Assembly (NCBI GenBank): GCA_026390775.1 | Contig: JAPLFF010000005.1 | Coordinates: 1 to 64,000, forward strand | Direction of reading: 5' to 3' | Source of the DNA: Ignavibacteriales bacterium | GTDB taxonomy: Bacteria > Bacteroidota > Ignavibacteria > Ignavibacteriales > Melioribacteraceae | Length of the DNA stretch: 64,000 nucleotides | Shown here: piece after piece, positions 35,842 through 44,984 of the stretch | How the letters are laid out: every line of letters begins with the position of its first letter | Position numbering within the stretch: position 1 is the first letter of the stretch | Program-made: the position numbers and the translations under genes | The notes under the pieces: model-generated | The model's input: the letters and a program-made list of their open reading frames with translations, nothing else | Database searches by the model: none | What the model was told of the DNA's origin: nothing

Positions 35842-36339
35842 ATGGCTTCAAATCATTCATTTGATATCGTTTCGGAAATTGATTTTCAAGAAGTAGATAA
35901 TGCTTTAAACCAAGCTGCTAAGGAAATTCAACAGCGTTATGATTTAAAAGACTCTAACACGGAAATTATTCTAAACAAAAAAGAAAAATTAATTACACTT
36001 AACACAAAAGATGATTACTCACGCAAACAATCTATAGATATTCTGCAGACAAAATTTATAAAACGCGGAATTTCTATTAAGGCATTGAAATTTCTTGAAC
36101 CGGAACCCGCAGCGAGCGGAAGACTGAAACAAGTGATTAATCTACAAAGCGGAATATCTAAAGAAAATGCCAAGCTGATTACGAAAATGATTAAGGAAAG
36201 TAAGCTCAAAGTAAATTCACAAATTCAAGATGAACAGATAAGGGTACAAGCTCCTAAAATTGATGACCTACAAGCAATCATGAAACTTGTAAAAGAATCC
36301 AATCTAGATTTCCCCGTGCAATTCACTAATTACAAATAA
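35842..36339 (+). CDS. yajQ: YajQ family nucleotide-binding protein (DUF520)
   Basis: A 165-residue protein of the YajQ/DUF520 family, with two ferredoxin-like folds; members bind nucleotides and, in Xanthomonas, cyclic di-GMP. The N-terminus SFDIVSEIDFQEVDNALNQA and the end FPVQFTNYK are diagnostic. The start at 35842 is chosen for these reasons and for the AAGGAG ribosome site (35830-35835). Its role in this organism is not known. A terminator follows. Confidence 0.95.
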   Translation: MASNHSFDIVSEIDFQEVDNALNQAAKEIQQRYDLKDSNTEIILNKKEKLITLNTKDDYSRKQSIDILQTKFIKRGISIKALKFLEPEPAASGRLKQVINLQSGISKENAKLITKMIKESKLKVNSQIQDEQIRVQAPKIDDLQAIMKLVKESNLDFPVQFTNYK

Positions 36340-36355
36340 ATTCGTTCCTAAAATA

Positions 36356-36383
36356 AAGAACCCCGATAAAAATCGGGGTTCTT
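36356..36383. terminator. Bidirectional intrinsic terminator
   Basis: AAGAACCCCGAT (36356-36367) and ATCGGGGTTCTT (36372-36383) form a perfect 12-bp stem with an AAAA loop. It lies between yajQ (plus) and the TonB-dependent receptor gene (minus), both of which end here, and can serve both. Confidence 0.9.
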
Positions 36384-36406
36384 AATAACTTCTATTCAAT
36401 TAAGAA

Positions 36407-39400
36407 TTAGAAAGCGTATCTAGCTCCTAACTGCATTTGCCAGCGTGAAGAAAGATCACTAAAAGAATATGCTGTACCGTTTACTGGTTTTGAAAAACTA
36501 TAAACCGGTACGTTAGCATTTCCGTTATAAGTAACTCTTCCACGATATGAAACGATATTATAAGTATCATTACCACTAGCAACGTCTTGTACTTGACCCC
36601 AACTTGGATTAATTAAATTGAGAACATTTTGAATATCCAAATAAACTAAGAAAGCTCCCATTCCCCAAAGGTCCGGGATTGCTTGTTGGATATGCATATC
36701 AAGATAATATTGCCAAGGCGCGGTAGCTCCATTTCTTTCAGCGATTTTACCACGATTCTGACTTAAGTAGTCATCATTTTTAATGAAGGCATCAAGGTCA
36801 GCAAATGTAGTACCTGCTGCTGTTGCCGGAACAAATTGATTATTTGTAATTGATCCTAAAAGAATTTCATTAGCGTTTCTTGGAATGTAGAATAAATCAT
36901 TACCAGGATAATTATCACCATTAAGATCAGTAGTACTTGTACCAGTAGTAATTGAAGAACCACTAGCACAGAAAGCGAATTTTCTTCCTGACTGACCATT
37001 GTAGAATAATGATATTGTTGTTGGAGCGTTCTTCAAGAATTCCCAAGTGAATGAAGCTGAAATAAATGCTCTATGTGTAATTTCCCAATCACTAGTTGTT
37101 AGTGGTGGAGAATTTGGATCTCCGGCTACTGCCAAGTATGCCATTTGAGATTGAGCTTGAGAAGAAGTTACGCTGTTACGGTCAAAAGCCTGCATATAAT
37201 TATAAGCAGCACTTAGCGAAAGACCTCTTGCAACACTTCGTTGAATTTGGAAAGACAAATTATATTGATAACCATCACTAGTATTGTATGTTTGAAGTAC
37301 ATCTGTAAAATTGTTGTTCTTTAAGTTTTCTCCACCGAAGATAGGTCTCCCTATTGTGCCGTTTTCCAAACCTCCGTTCGGTAATCTAGTATAGCCGATT
37401 ATCGGGTTCAGATTAAGTTTTCTATATAACATATCGTTAATCGTTTTTGAATATAGAAACTCTACAGTACCAACAAAGTCAAGTGGTAATTGTTGATCAA
37501 CGGCAGCATTTAATTTCAATAGTTGGGGCATCTTAAGATTAGGATCTGCTAAATCAATTTCAGATCTAACACTTGGTGCACCAAGTAATGGGCTTGAACC
37601 TGCAGTATATTGGTTAGTAGGATCCGGCCTGAAAACTAAATTTGTTCTTGCGGTCTTCAGGTCAATTTGCTGTGTCAACATTCCTGAATTACCATAGTTA
37701 TTAGAAATCCATACGTATGGAACGCGTCCGGAGAAGATACCAAGACCACCTCGTAATTGAGTTGTTCTATCACCGGAAACATCCCAGTTAAAACCAACAC
37801 GTGGTGACCATAACATATTTCCTGTAGGAGCAGTACTGGTGTTAATTCCAGGAAAATATTTTGATACTGAGTCATTTTGTGCCGGACCTGTGGGGAAGGT
37901 TGGTATATCAACTCTTAATCCATAAGTAATCTTCAACTGAGGTAATACTGCCCATTCATCTTGAATATAAAACCCTAATTGAGCAACATTGAAACTAGCA
38001 GCTGGTCTACCATTTTGATCACCAAACCTTGCATATGTTCTCGTGTAACTTGCTGGAAGGTCGGCCTCAAAATCTGCTAAACTATTATATGAATAATTTC
38101 CAGCAACATTTCTTATATATAAATTTGTGAACTTGAAAAATTCATTGTGAGTACCTAAAGTAATCGTATGATTACCTGTATAGTATGAGAAGTTATCTGT
38201 GAATTCTATAACATCTTGGTCGAGTGCATTCGCAGCGGAGTAGTTGTCAAGACCAGCTGTCATTGTAAAAGTAGTATTCAATTCTTTAACTACGACTAAA
38301 GGTGTAATACCACCAGTTGCAGTTCTTTTTTCTCTGATTGTTGTATAACCAAGAATTAATTCATTAGACATATTATTACCAAAATGGCTATTCAATAATA
38401 ATGCTGTTGAGTTAGTTGTACTGTTGAAACGGTAATTATATGAGTCGAAACTCATTGATTGAGTTCCTCTTCCTGATAAATTATCTTGATAAGCATCTAC
38501 GTAATTATGTCTTAAAGTTAATTGATGATTATCTGCTAAGTTGTAATCAAATTTTATCATAAATTTTGTGCTAGGAGCTTTTCGTGTAAAATCAGCAGAA
38601 CTTCCTGGCTCCATTCCTTTAGCTCTTAAATCAGCAGCAAATTGATCAACCTTTGCTTGTAACTGAGCAGGAGTGTTGGCACCAAAACCAGCTTGTAAAG
38701 ATGGAGTAACTACGGGTCTATTATCAGCTGTCATTTCACCATTAACAAAAAAGAAAAGTTTATCTTTCATAATTGGTCCGCCCAGCCTAAAACCATATTG
38801 CGAACTTGAAAAATCTGTCACTGCAACATCCTGACCTGTAGTGGGATTTCTCTGACCGGTAAAAGCTTGATTCCTTCCGTAGAAGAATAAAGAACCATTG
38901 AATTGGTTAGTACCGGAACGTGTAATTGCATTAATACCTGCGCCCGTAAACCCACTTAATCTTACATCATAAGGTGCAATAACAACTTGAAATTCCCGAA
39001 TAGCATCAAAGCTTATTGGGTTAGCTCCAGCTGAACCACCAGGTGTACCCGATGAAGACAAACCGAAGATATCGTTGTAAGCTGTTCCGTCAATCTGGAT
39101 ATTATTAAATCTGCTTGATCTACCTGCAGCTTGAAGTGAAGTTCCCGAGAATAGTGGAGACAATTTCGCGAAACTAGCGAAAGTTCTATTAAGTGTAGGA
39201 ATTTCTTCAATCTGTTTTAGAGATACGTTCTGAGCAGCACCTGTTCTTGCTTGGGATAGGACCGCACCTTTTTCTGCAGTAACTGTTACACCTGTTAGTT
39301 GAACTGCTTGTTCCGGAAGTTTGAAATCGATTTTCAAGTTCTGACTTAATGCCAAAGAGAATCCTTCTTCAACTTGAGTTGTGTAACCGACAAATGAAAC

Positions 39401-39649
39401 TGTTACTTTGTATGGACCGCCAACTCGTAAGCCAACTAAATTATATTTTCCATCAAGTCGAGTTGATGTTCCAAACTGAGTTCCTGTTGGTTGATGAATT
39501 GCAATAACATTAGCGCCCGGTAATGCATTTCCAATTTGATCAACTACAGTTCCGTTGATCGATGCTGTAGTTTGGGAATACATTAACTGAGAGCTAAACA
39601 ATACAACCGTAAACAGGGAAAAAGAAATCAATTGTTTAACTTTTCTCAT
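36407..39649 (-). CDS. TonB-dependent receptor with N-terminal carboxypeptidase-regulatory domain
   Basis: A 1080-residue outer-membrane protein. It has a signal peptide (about residues 1-25, ending YSQ), a carboxypeptidase-D-regulatory/CNA-B-like domain (28-110; INGTVVDQIGNALPGANV), then a plug domain (about 115-245) and a large beta-barrel ending in a terminal Phe (QLGARYAF). The organisation is like the Oar/OmpA-like TonB receptors of Bacteroidota and myxobacteria. The substrate is unknown; no SusD partner is encoded beside it. Ribosome site AGGAG (39656-39660). It appears monocistronic with a terminator at 36356-36383. Confidence 0.92.
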   Translation of the reverse strand: MRKVKQLISFSLFTVVLFSSQLMYSQTTASINGTVVDQIGNALPGANVIAIHQPTGTQFGTSTRLDGKYNLVGLRVGGPYKVTVSFVGYTTQVEEGFSLALSQNLKIDFKLPEQAVQLTGVTVTAEKGAVLSQARTGAAQNVSLKQIEEIPTLNRTFASFAKLSPLFSGTSLQAAGRSSRFNNIQIDGTAYNDIFGLSSSGTPGGSAGANPISFDAIREFQVVIAPYDVRLSGFTGAGINAITRSGTNQFNGSLFFYGRNQAFTGQRNPTTGQDVAVTDFSSSQYGFRLGGPIMKDKLFFFVNGEMTADNRPVVTPSLQAGFGANTPAQLQAKVDQFAADLRAKGMEPGSSADFTRKAPSTKFMIKFDYNLADNHQLTLRHNYVDAYQDNLSGRGTQSMSFDSYNYRFNSTTNSTALLLNSHFGNNMSNELILGYTTIREKRTATGGITPLVVVKELNTTFTMTAGLDNYSAANALDQDVIEFTDNFSYYTGNHTITLGTHNEFFKFTNLYIRNVAGNYSYNSLADFEADLPASYTRTYARFGDQNGRPAASFNVAQLGFYIQDEWAVLPQLKITYGLRVDIPTFPTGPAQNDSVSKYFPGINTSTAPTGNMLWSPRVGFNWDVSGDRTTQLRGGLGIFSGRVPYVWISNNYGNSGMLTQQIDLKTARTNLVFRPDPTNQYTAGSSPLLGAPSVRSEIDLADPNLKMPQLLKLNAAVDQQLPLDFVGTVEFLYSKTINDMLYRKLNLNPIIGYTRLPNGGLENGTIGRPIFGGENLKNNNFTDVLQTYNTSDGYQYNLSFQIQRSVARGLSLSAAYNYMQAFDRNSVTSSQAQSQMAYLAVAGDPNSPPLTTSDWEITHRAFISASFTWEFLKNAPTTISLFYNGQSGRKFAFCASGSSITTGTSTTDLNGDNYPGNDLFYIPRNANEILLGSITNNQFVPATAAGTTFADLDAFIKNDDYLSQNRGKIAERNGATAPWQYYLDMHIQQAIPDLWGMGAFLVYLDIQNVLNLINPSWGQVQDVASGNDTYNIVSYRGRVTYNGNANVPVYSFSKPVNGTAYSFSDLSSRWQMQLGARYAF

Positions 39650-40026
39650 ACATTACTCCTTTTAGGGTTAGTGAATTATAAATTAAAGCGGATTTTTTAT
39701 TAGAATGATTTTTATACAGATGATAAAGATTACTAACATGTGTGTATGAATTCATTTTTAGATTCATAGAGTATAAACTTTAATTAACTCACTTCTTTTA
39801 ATCAATGAGTTGATTGGAGATTTTTTTTACACTGGAAGATATGAAAATCTTATTAATGTCAAAAGGATTTAACAATTTTTTAATTTTCTAAAAATCCACT
39901 TTTTGTTCTCAACAAAATTGGAATTTCTTAGTTTAAAAACTATCTTTTCATCCATCTCATCTGTAGAATCTTAATTTTAACTTATACATTCTTATATTTA
40001 CCTTTATTATTAGCAAGGATTACCAA
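39650..40026. other. Divergent intergenic region, no gene seen
   Basis: About 377 bp between the TonB receptor gene (minus) and the pyrophosphatase gene (plus). It must carry both promoters. I see the receptor's ribosome site at the left edge, a small palindrome AATCAA/TTGATT (39800-39815), and AT-rich tracts. No convincing reading frame or RNA fold was found. Confidence 0.4.
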
Positions 40027-41232
40027 ATGAAAAAATTGATCATTTTCTTATCGCTATATCTATCTATTTCTATTTGTGTTTTTGCAGGTTCAAAACCATA
40101 TGTAATATTAGTTTCTTTTGATGCATTTAGATGGGATTACTTAAAAAGAGAAATTACTCCCAACCTTGATAAGATTAAAGTAAACGGAGTATCCGCTCTT
40201 TCACTGCGTCCAACATTCCCATCAAAAACCTTTCCAAATCATCAGTCTATAATAACAGGAATGTATCCGGCTCATCATGGAATTATTGCTAATACTTTCG
40301 GCGATCCTTTCAATAAAACTATTTATAGAATGGGAGATACGAACGCTGTTCGAGATGGCAGATGGTACTTAGGAGAAGCATTTTGGGAAACTGCTGAAAG
40401 ACAGGGAATAATAACTGCAAGTTATTTTTGGCCTGGGTCAGAAATTCTTATCCCTTACCGGAGACCAACTTATTATGAGAAGTATGTTCACGAACGGCCA
40501 TACGTGAAACGTGTTGAAGGTGTTATTGATTGGTTAAAATTACCAATAGAAAAAAGACCTCATTTTATTACAGTCTATTTTCATGAAACAGATACACAGG
40601 GACACAAATTCGGTCCAGACTCTCCTGAAACTAATCAAGCAATTAAAACTCTTGATAATATTGCCGGATTGCTTTTCCATAAACTAGATGAAATAAAAAT
40701 GCGTGATAGTGTCAACGTTATTTTTGTTTCCGATCATGGTATGACTGAAGTCTCACAAGAACGGACTATTAATATTGAAAAGATAGCTGGTTCGCCTGAT
40801 TGTAAATTTTTCGACGGCGGTCCAATCATGTTTGTTGAACCGAAAAAAGAAAAGGTCAACGATGTTTACAACATTCTGAAAAAAAATGAGAACCATTACA
40901 AAGTTTACTTACGCAATGAAGTTCCGGAATATTATCATTTTAATGATCATCCTTTTATTCCTCAAATAGTTGTTGTTGCCGATTTAGGTTGGACGGTTCT
41001 TTCAAATAGAAAATCCGACTTGGATGGAAAAGGAAATCACGGTTATGATAATAACCAACTAGATATGCATGGAATATTTTTAGCAGTTGGTCCAAATTTT
41101 AAAAAAAACTACCATGCAGGAACTCTTTGGAATATTGATATCTATCCTTTACTATGTAAAATTTTTGAAATCTTTCCGCGAACAAATATTGACGGCAAGC
41201 TGGATCGTATAGAGTTTATATTGAATGATTAA
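40027..41232 (+). CDS. Secreted nucleotide pyrophosphatase/phosphodiesterase (alkaline phosphatase superfamily)
   Basis: A 401-residue protein with a signal peptide (cleavage after about residue 20, VFAG) and an ectonucleotide pyrophosphatase/phosphodiesterase fold. The two-metal site is visible: SFDAFRWDY (Asp), the nucleophile in FPSKTFPNHQS (Thr), HETDTQGHKFGP (Asp and His), VSDHGMTE (Asp-His), and GNHGYDN (His). It probably hydrolyses nucleotides or phosphodiesters in the periplasm. It overlaps the following peptidase gene by 8 nt, which suggests a three-gene operon. Confidence 0.92.
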   Translation: MKKLIIFLSLYLSISICVFAGSKPYVILVSFDAFRWDYLKREITPNLDKIKVNGVSALSLRPTFPSKTFPNHQSIITGMYPAHHGIIANTFGDPFNKTIYRMGDTNAVRDGRWYLGEAFWETAERQGIITASYFWPGSEILIPYRRPTYYEKYVHERPYVKRVEGVIDWLKLPIEKRPHFITVYFHETDTQGHKFGPDSPETNQAIKTLDNIAGLLFHKLDEIKMRDSVNVIFVSDHGMTEVSQERTINIEKIAGSPDCKFFDGGPIMFVEPKKEKVNDVYNILKKNENHYKVYLRNEVPEYYHFNDHPFIPQIVVVADLGWTVLSNRKSDLDGKGNHGYDNNQLDMHGIFLAVGPNFKKNYHAGTLWNIDIYPLLCKIFEIFPRTNIDGKLDRIEFILND

Positions 41233-42520
41233 TCCGACAAACCAATTGATGACAAAAAACTTACTCAAAATTGATTACGAGAAATATTCTCTAGCCAACG
41301 GATTACAGGTGATTCTTTATCCCGATCTTTCAATTCCTCTAGCTGCAGTTAATTTGTGGTACCGAGTCGGTTCAGCTAACGAGAGAAATGGTAAAACCGG
41401 GTTCGCTCATTTGTTTGAACATATGATGTTTCAAGGTTCACAGAATGTTCCTAAAGAAGGACATTTCAAATTTATACAAGAAGCCGGCGGAAGTTTGAAC
41501 GGTTCTACAAGTTTTGAACGGACTAATTATTATGAAACTGTTCCTGCAAATTATCTTGAACTTGCTTTGTGGTTAGAATCTGATAGAATGGGATTTATGC
41601 TGCCGGGATTGAATCAAGAGAAACTCGATAATCAAAAAGATGTTGTAATGAATGAGAGACGGCAGCGATACGAAAATCAACCGTACGGATTAGCATGGGA
41701 AAAATTATTTTCAAATTTGTTTTCTCAAGATCATCCGTACTCCTGGCCTACAATCGGTTGGATGGATGACATTGCAAAATTCGAACTTGATGATGTAAAG
41801 AAATTTTTTGAGAAATATTATTCACCAAGCAATGCTTCTTTAGTAATCGGCGGAAATTTTGATAACTCCAATGCTAAAGATCTTGTTGAAAAATATTTTA
41901 GTGAGATAAAAGGAACTGTACCGATTCCGGAGATTGAGGCACAGAAACAATCTCGAGACAAACCCAAAAAAATAACTTATGAAGACAATGTTCAACTGCC
42001 AAGGATCTATCTTGCATGGCACACAGTTAAAGCATTTCAAGAACATGATGCAGTACTCGATCTGCTTTCGGATATTTTAACGTCATCAAAAAATTCCCGG
42101 CTTCACAAATCGCTTGTCTTCGAAAAACAAATTGCCCAGGATATTTCATCGTTTCAATATTCCGGAAAACTTGACGGTTCATTTATAATCGCATCAACGG
42201 CAAAGCCGGGTATTACTCTTGAAAAAATTAAAGATGAGATCACAAAAGGAATTGATGAACTAATATCCAAAGGCATTACTGAAAATGAGTTAATGAGAGC
42301 TAAGAATAATATCAAGTCTGCTTACATCTTCTCATTGCAAAAAATTGATTTAATAACAGATCATATTAATCACTATAATTTTTATCTGAATGAACCCGAT
42401 TCATTTCTATTTGATCTTTCGCGTTATGAACAAGTAACTCGCGAACAGATTATAGATGCTGCACAAAAGTTTTTAACGAAACCACTTATCGAACTAAATA
42501 TTATTCCTAAAACGAAGTGA
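41225..42520 (+). CDS. M16 family zinc peptidase, active subunit
   Basis: A 431-residue M16B (pitrilysin-like) metallopeptidase. The inverted zinc motif HxxEH is intact as HLFEH (His62, Glu65, His66), and a downstream Glu in VVMNERRQRYEN is positioned as the third ligand. There is no signal peptide, so it may be cytoplasmic unless another route exists. The start at 41225 overlaps the previous gene; an alternative ATG lies at 41249. It pairs with the next gene, as active and inactive M16B subunits commonly do. Confidence 0.92.
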   Translation: MINPTNQLMTKNLLKIDYEKYSLANGLQVILYPDLSIPLAAVNLWYRVGSANERNGKTGFAHLFEHMMFQGSQNVPKEGHFKFIQEAGGSLNGSTSFERTNYYETVPANYLELALWLESDRMGFMLPGLNQEKLDNQKDVVMNERRQRYENQPYGLAWEKLFSNLFSQDHPYSWPTIGWMDDIAKFELDDVKKFFEKYYSPSNASLVIGGNFDNSNAKDLVEKYFSEIKGTVPIPEIEAQKQSRDKPKKITYEDNVQLPRIYLAWHTVKAFQEHDAVLDLLSDILTSSKNSRLHKSLVFEKQIAQDISSFQYSGKLDGSFIIASTAKPGITLEKIKDEITKGIDELISKGITENELMRAKNNIKSAYIFSLQKIDLITDHINHYNFYLNEPDSFLFDLSRYEQVTREQIIDAAQKFLTKPLIELNIIPKTK

Positions 42521-43887
42521 TGATAATGCTTAACAGATCTGTTATACCTACACCTGCAAAAGAATTGTTATTCAATATTCCAGAGATAAAATTTTTGAAA
42601 CTCGGAAATGGTATTGATATAAGTTTTGTCCACAAAAAAAAATTACCAATTGTTTATTCCGAGATAATTGTTTTTTCCGGCTGCAGGTTTGATCCGACAG
42701 AAAAAAAGGGATTGGGATATTTAACTTCACTTTTGATGGATGAAGGAGCCGGAGAATTTGATGCTCTTCAATTAAGTGAAGAGTTTGAAAAACTTGGTAC
42801 CGTATTTTCTGTTTCAACCGATCATGATACCGCCATTCTTTCCATTTTATCACTAACCGAAAATTTTGAGAGATCACTTGAGCTAGTTTCCAAAATTGTT
42901 CTGAAGCCACGGTTTGAGGAAAAAGATTTCCAGCGTGAAAAGAAAAAAGTCTTAGACAGAATTCTTCAGTTAAAAGATGAACCTTCCTTTATTGCTTCAT
43001 CTGCATTCGAGCATCGTGTCTTTGGTGATTCATACTACGGATTTCCGGAAATCGGAATTGCCGAAAGCGTAACAAGAATTTCTAATGATGATGTTAAAGA
43101 TTTTTTTGCGCGGACATTCACTTCTTCCAATGCAAAAATTGTTAGTGTCGGAAATTTGGGAGAAACAGAAATTGTTAAACTATTCAATAAATATTTCAAC
43201 GAATGGACTACTTCATCAGATAACAATCAATATTTTAAAACTCCACTGCGTAATAAAACATCATATTATTTTATTCACAAGTCTGATTCCGCACAAAGCG
43301 AAATCCGTGTTGGGCATATTTCTAATAAACGGAACTCAAATGATTTTATTCCTACAAGAATTATGAACACTATTTTAGGCGGACCGTTTTCAAGCAGAAT
43401 AAATTCAAACTTGCGCGAGAAAAGAGGATTTACTTACGGGGCTAATTCTTCTTTCCATTATTATAAAGAAATTGGATTGTTCGAAATTTCAACAGCGGTA
43501 AATATTGAAAACACTGGTGAAGCAATTATTGAAATTTTAAAAGAGCTGAACGGGATTCGCGAACATATCTCTGATGAAGAAATAAATTTTGCAAAATCTT
43601 ATTTGATAAAACAGTTTCCTTCGCGTTTTGAAACATTGAATCAAATTGCAAACAATCTTGAGTCACTATTAATTCATTCACTTCATGTAGATGAACTTAT
43701 TAATTATACAAAGAAAGTTAAATCAGCTACTAACGAAGAAGTAAAAGTTTCTGCCATTAATAATATATTACCGGATGAACTGGTTGTAGTTGCAGTTGGT
43801 GACCGTAAAAAAGTTTTTGATCAGTTAAAACAAATCCCTGGAGCAGAACCAATTGAATTAGACTTGCAGGGAAACTTCCTCACTTAG
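42520..43887 (+). CDS. M16 family peptidase-like protein, inactive subunit
   Basis: A 455-residue M16B protein lacking the zinc site: in the place of HxxEH it has YLTSL (about residues 67-71), with no His or Glu. It keeps the family's C-terminal features, including the R/Y substrate-binding segment FSSRINSNLREKRGFTYGA. Such proteins act as the non-catalytic partner in heterodimers (compare mitochondrial processing peptidase). The ATG at 42520 overlaps the TGA of the preceding gene (TGATG). A GTG at 42517 is also possible. Confidence 0.9.
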   Translation: MIMLNRSVIPTPAKELLFNIPEIKFLKLGNGIDISFVHKKKLPIVYSEIIVFSGCRFDPTEKKGLGYLTSLLMDEGAGEFDALQLSEEFEKLGTVFSVSTDHDTAILSILSLTENFERSLELVSKIVLKPRFEEKDFQREKKKVLDRILQLKDEPSFIASSAFEHRVFGDSYYGFPEIGIAESVTRISNDDVKDFFARTFTSSNAKIVSVGNLGETEIVKLFNKYFNEWTTSSDNNQYFKTPLRNKTSYYFIHKSDSAQSEIRVGHISNKRNSNDFIPTRIMNTILGGPFSSRINSNLREKRGFTYGANSSFHYYKEIGLFEISTAVNIENTGEAIIEILKELNGIREHISDEEINFAKSYLIKQFPSRFETLNQIANNLESLLIHSLHVDELINYTKKVKSATNEEVKVSAINNILPDELVVVAVGDRKKVFDQLKQIPGAEPIELDLQGNFLT

Positions 43888-44917
43888 TTTTTACACCAAC
43901 AGTATTTTTTGCAAGATATGTTTTTGAAAGCGGAATGATCTTATTACCCTTCTTTTTAATTTTTTCAATCTCATTCTGAATTTTTAAAAAATTATCGAAT
44001 GAACTGAAAAAAATTTTCTGATGTACTCCCGTTGTGTCCTCGCAGTAAAATTTAAACTTTGAAACCAGTTCTGAATCTTCCTGTGCCTTTAATTCTATTA
44101 ACTCGGAACGTGGATATAGAAAAATGCTTTGGCGTTTAAAATCATCTCGAATATAATTATAGATTGGAGAATTATACAATGTGGAACTTTCATCTATGAT
44201 GTATGCTTTAGCATCTCTAAAACTGGAAACAATATTTTGCATCGAACCGCGCAGTAATTCCTTTTGATAATCGGATTTTAATTTCATCTTAGGATCGCTG
44301 ATATCATTGTTCAATAAAATTGCATATTCTTTCGTGTAATCTTTAAGAGAATCAGCTTTGATGACCAAATCATGACCCGGAACGACAGTGCAAGAAAGCG
44401 GATGGTGAATACTCAAAAAGTTGTTAAAGTTCTTTTCGCTCAGATCGAATACATCATTTATTACAAATGAAAGCTCATTTCTCTTTCTGATAATTTCTTT
44501 ATCAGGAATTAGTGTTGTTTTCAATTTCAGAACTTCATTAGTATAAATACGAATCTCAGTTGTTCCGTATATCTTTTTTTCTTCTGATACGAATCCGGTA
44601 ATGTCTTTTTCAATAACTTTATTAATATCTTTTATGATTAGTGGAACAGGCATATCTGCCGGAATTTTTACTACGTACTCGGTCTTTACAGAATCATAAT
44701 CTGCGGACTTATATTTTTTTCTTGTTATCCACTTAGTTTCAATTCCATATTCATCAAGAACTTTAAAGAAAACGGTTTCGATTTGAAAAACTGAAAGCTC
44801 ATGAATTGCAATTACTTTTTTGGGTTTTTTGAGCGACTCAATTGTAATGTTTACAATAAGTAGAATTACCGCTGCGGCTACAAGATATTTAATAAATTTT
44901 TGTTTTTGGTTTGTCAA
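43880..44917 (-). CDS. Membrane-anchored protein, possibly degenerate divergent polysaccharide deacetylase
   Basis: A 345-residue protein with one N-terminal membrane helix (about residues 10-26). The second half resembles the divergent polysaccharide deacetylase family in segment order: SIHHPLSCTVVPGHD (like the LP..TLAVLPG strand), a region before RGSMQNIVSSF, AYIIDESST (like GL.F.DSRT) and GNKIIPLS near the end. The metal-binding Asp and His residues are not evident, so it may be non-catalytic. The first codon is TTG and has no clear ribosome site; a palindromic repeat lies 14 nt upstream. Function uncertain. Confidence 0.6.
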   Translation of the reverse strand: MTNQKQKFIKYLVAAAVILLIVNITIESLKKPKKVIAIHELSVFQIETVFFKVLDEYGIETKWITRKKYKSADYDSVKTEYVVKIPADMPVPLIIKDINKVIEKDITGFVSEEKKIYGTTEIRIYTNEVLKLKTTLIPDKEIIRKRNELSFVINDVFDLSEKNFNNFLSIHHPLSCTVVPGHDLVIKADSLKDYTKEYAILLNNDISDPKMKLKSDYQKELLRGSMQNIVSSFRDAKAYIIDESSTLYNSPIYNYIRDDFKRQSIFLYPRSELIELKAQEDSELVSKFKFYCEDTTGVHQKIFFSSFDNFLKIQNEIEKIKKKGNKIIPLSKTYLAKNTVGVKTK

Positions 44918-44930
44918 ATTATTGATCGCA

Positions 44931-44984
44931 GCACAGATTCAAAATCTGTGCGTTACTTTTTAGGCGCAGAATATGATTCTGCGC
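44931..44984. repeat. Two tandem 21-nt palindromes
   Basis: GCACAGATT-CAA-AATCTGTGC (44931-44951) and GCGCAGAAT-ATG-ATTCTGCGC (44964-44984) each form a perfect 9-bp stem with a 3-nt loop. They share the pattern GCrCAGAwT/AwTCTGyGC, so they look like two members of one repeat family. They fill the gap between the end of the enoyl-CoA hydratase gene, whose TAG stop ends at 44984, and the TTG start of the downstream gene. Confidence 0.8.
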
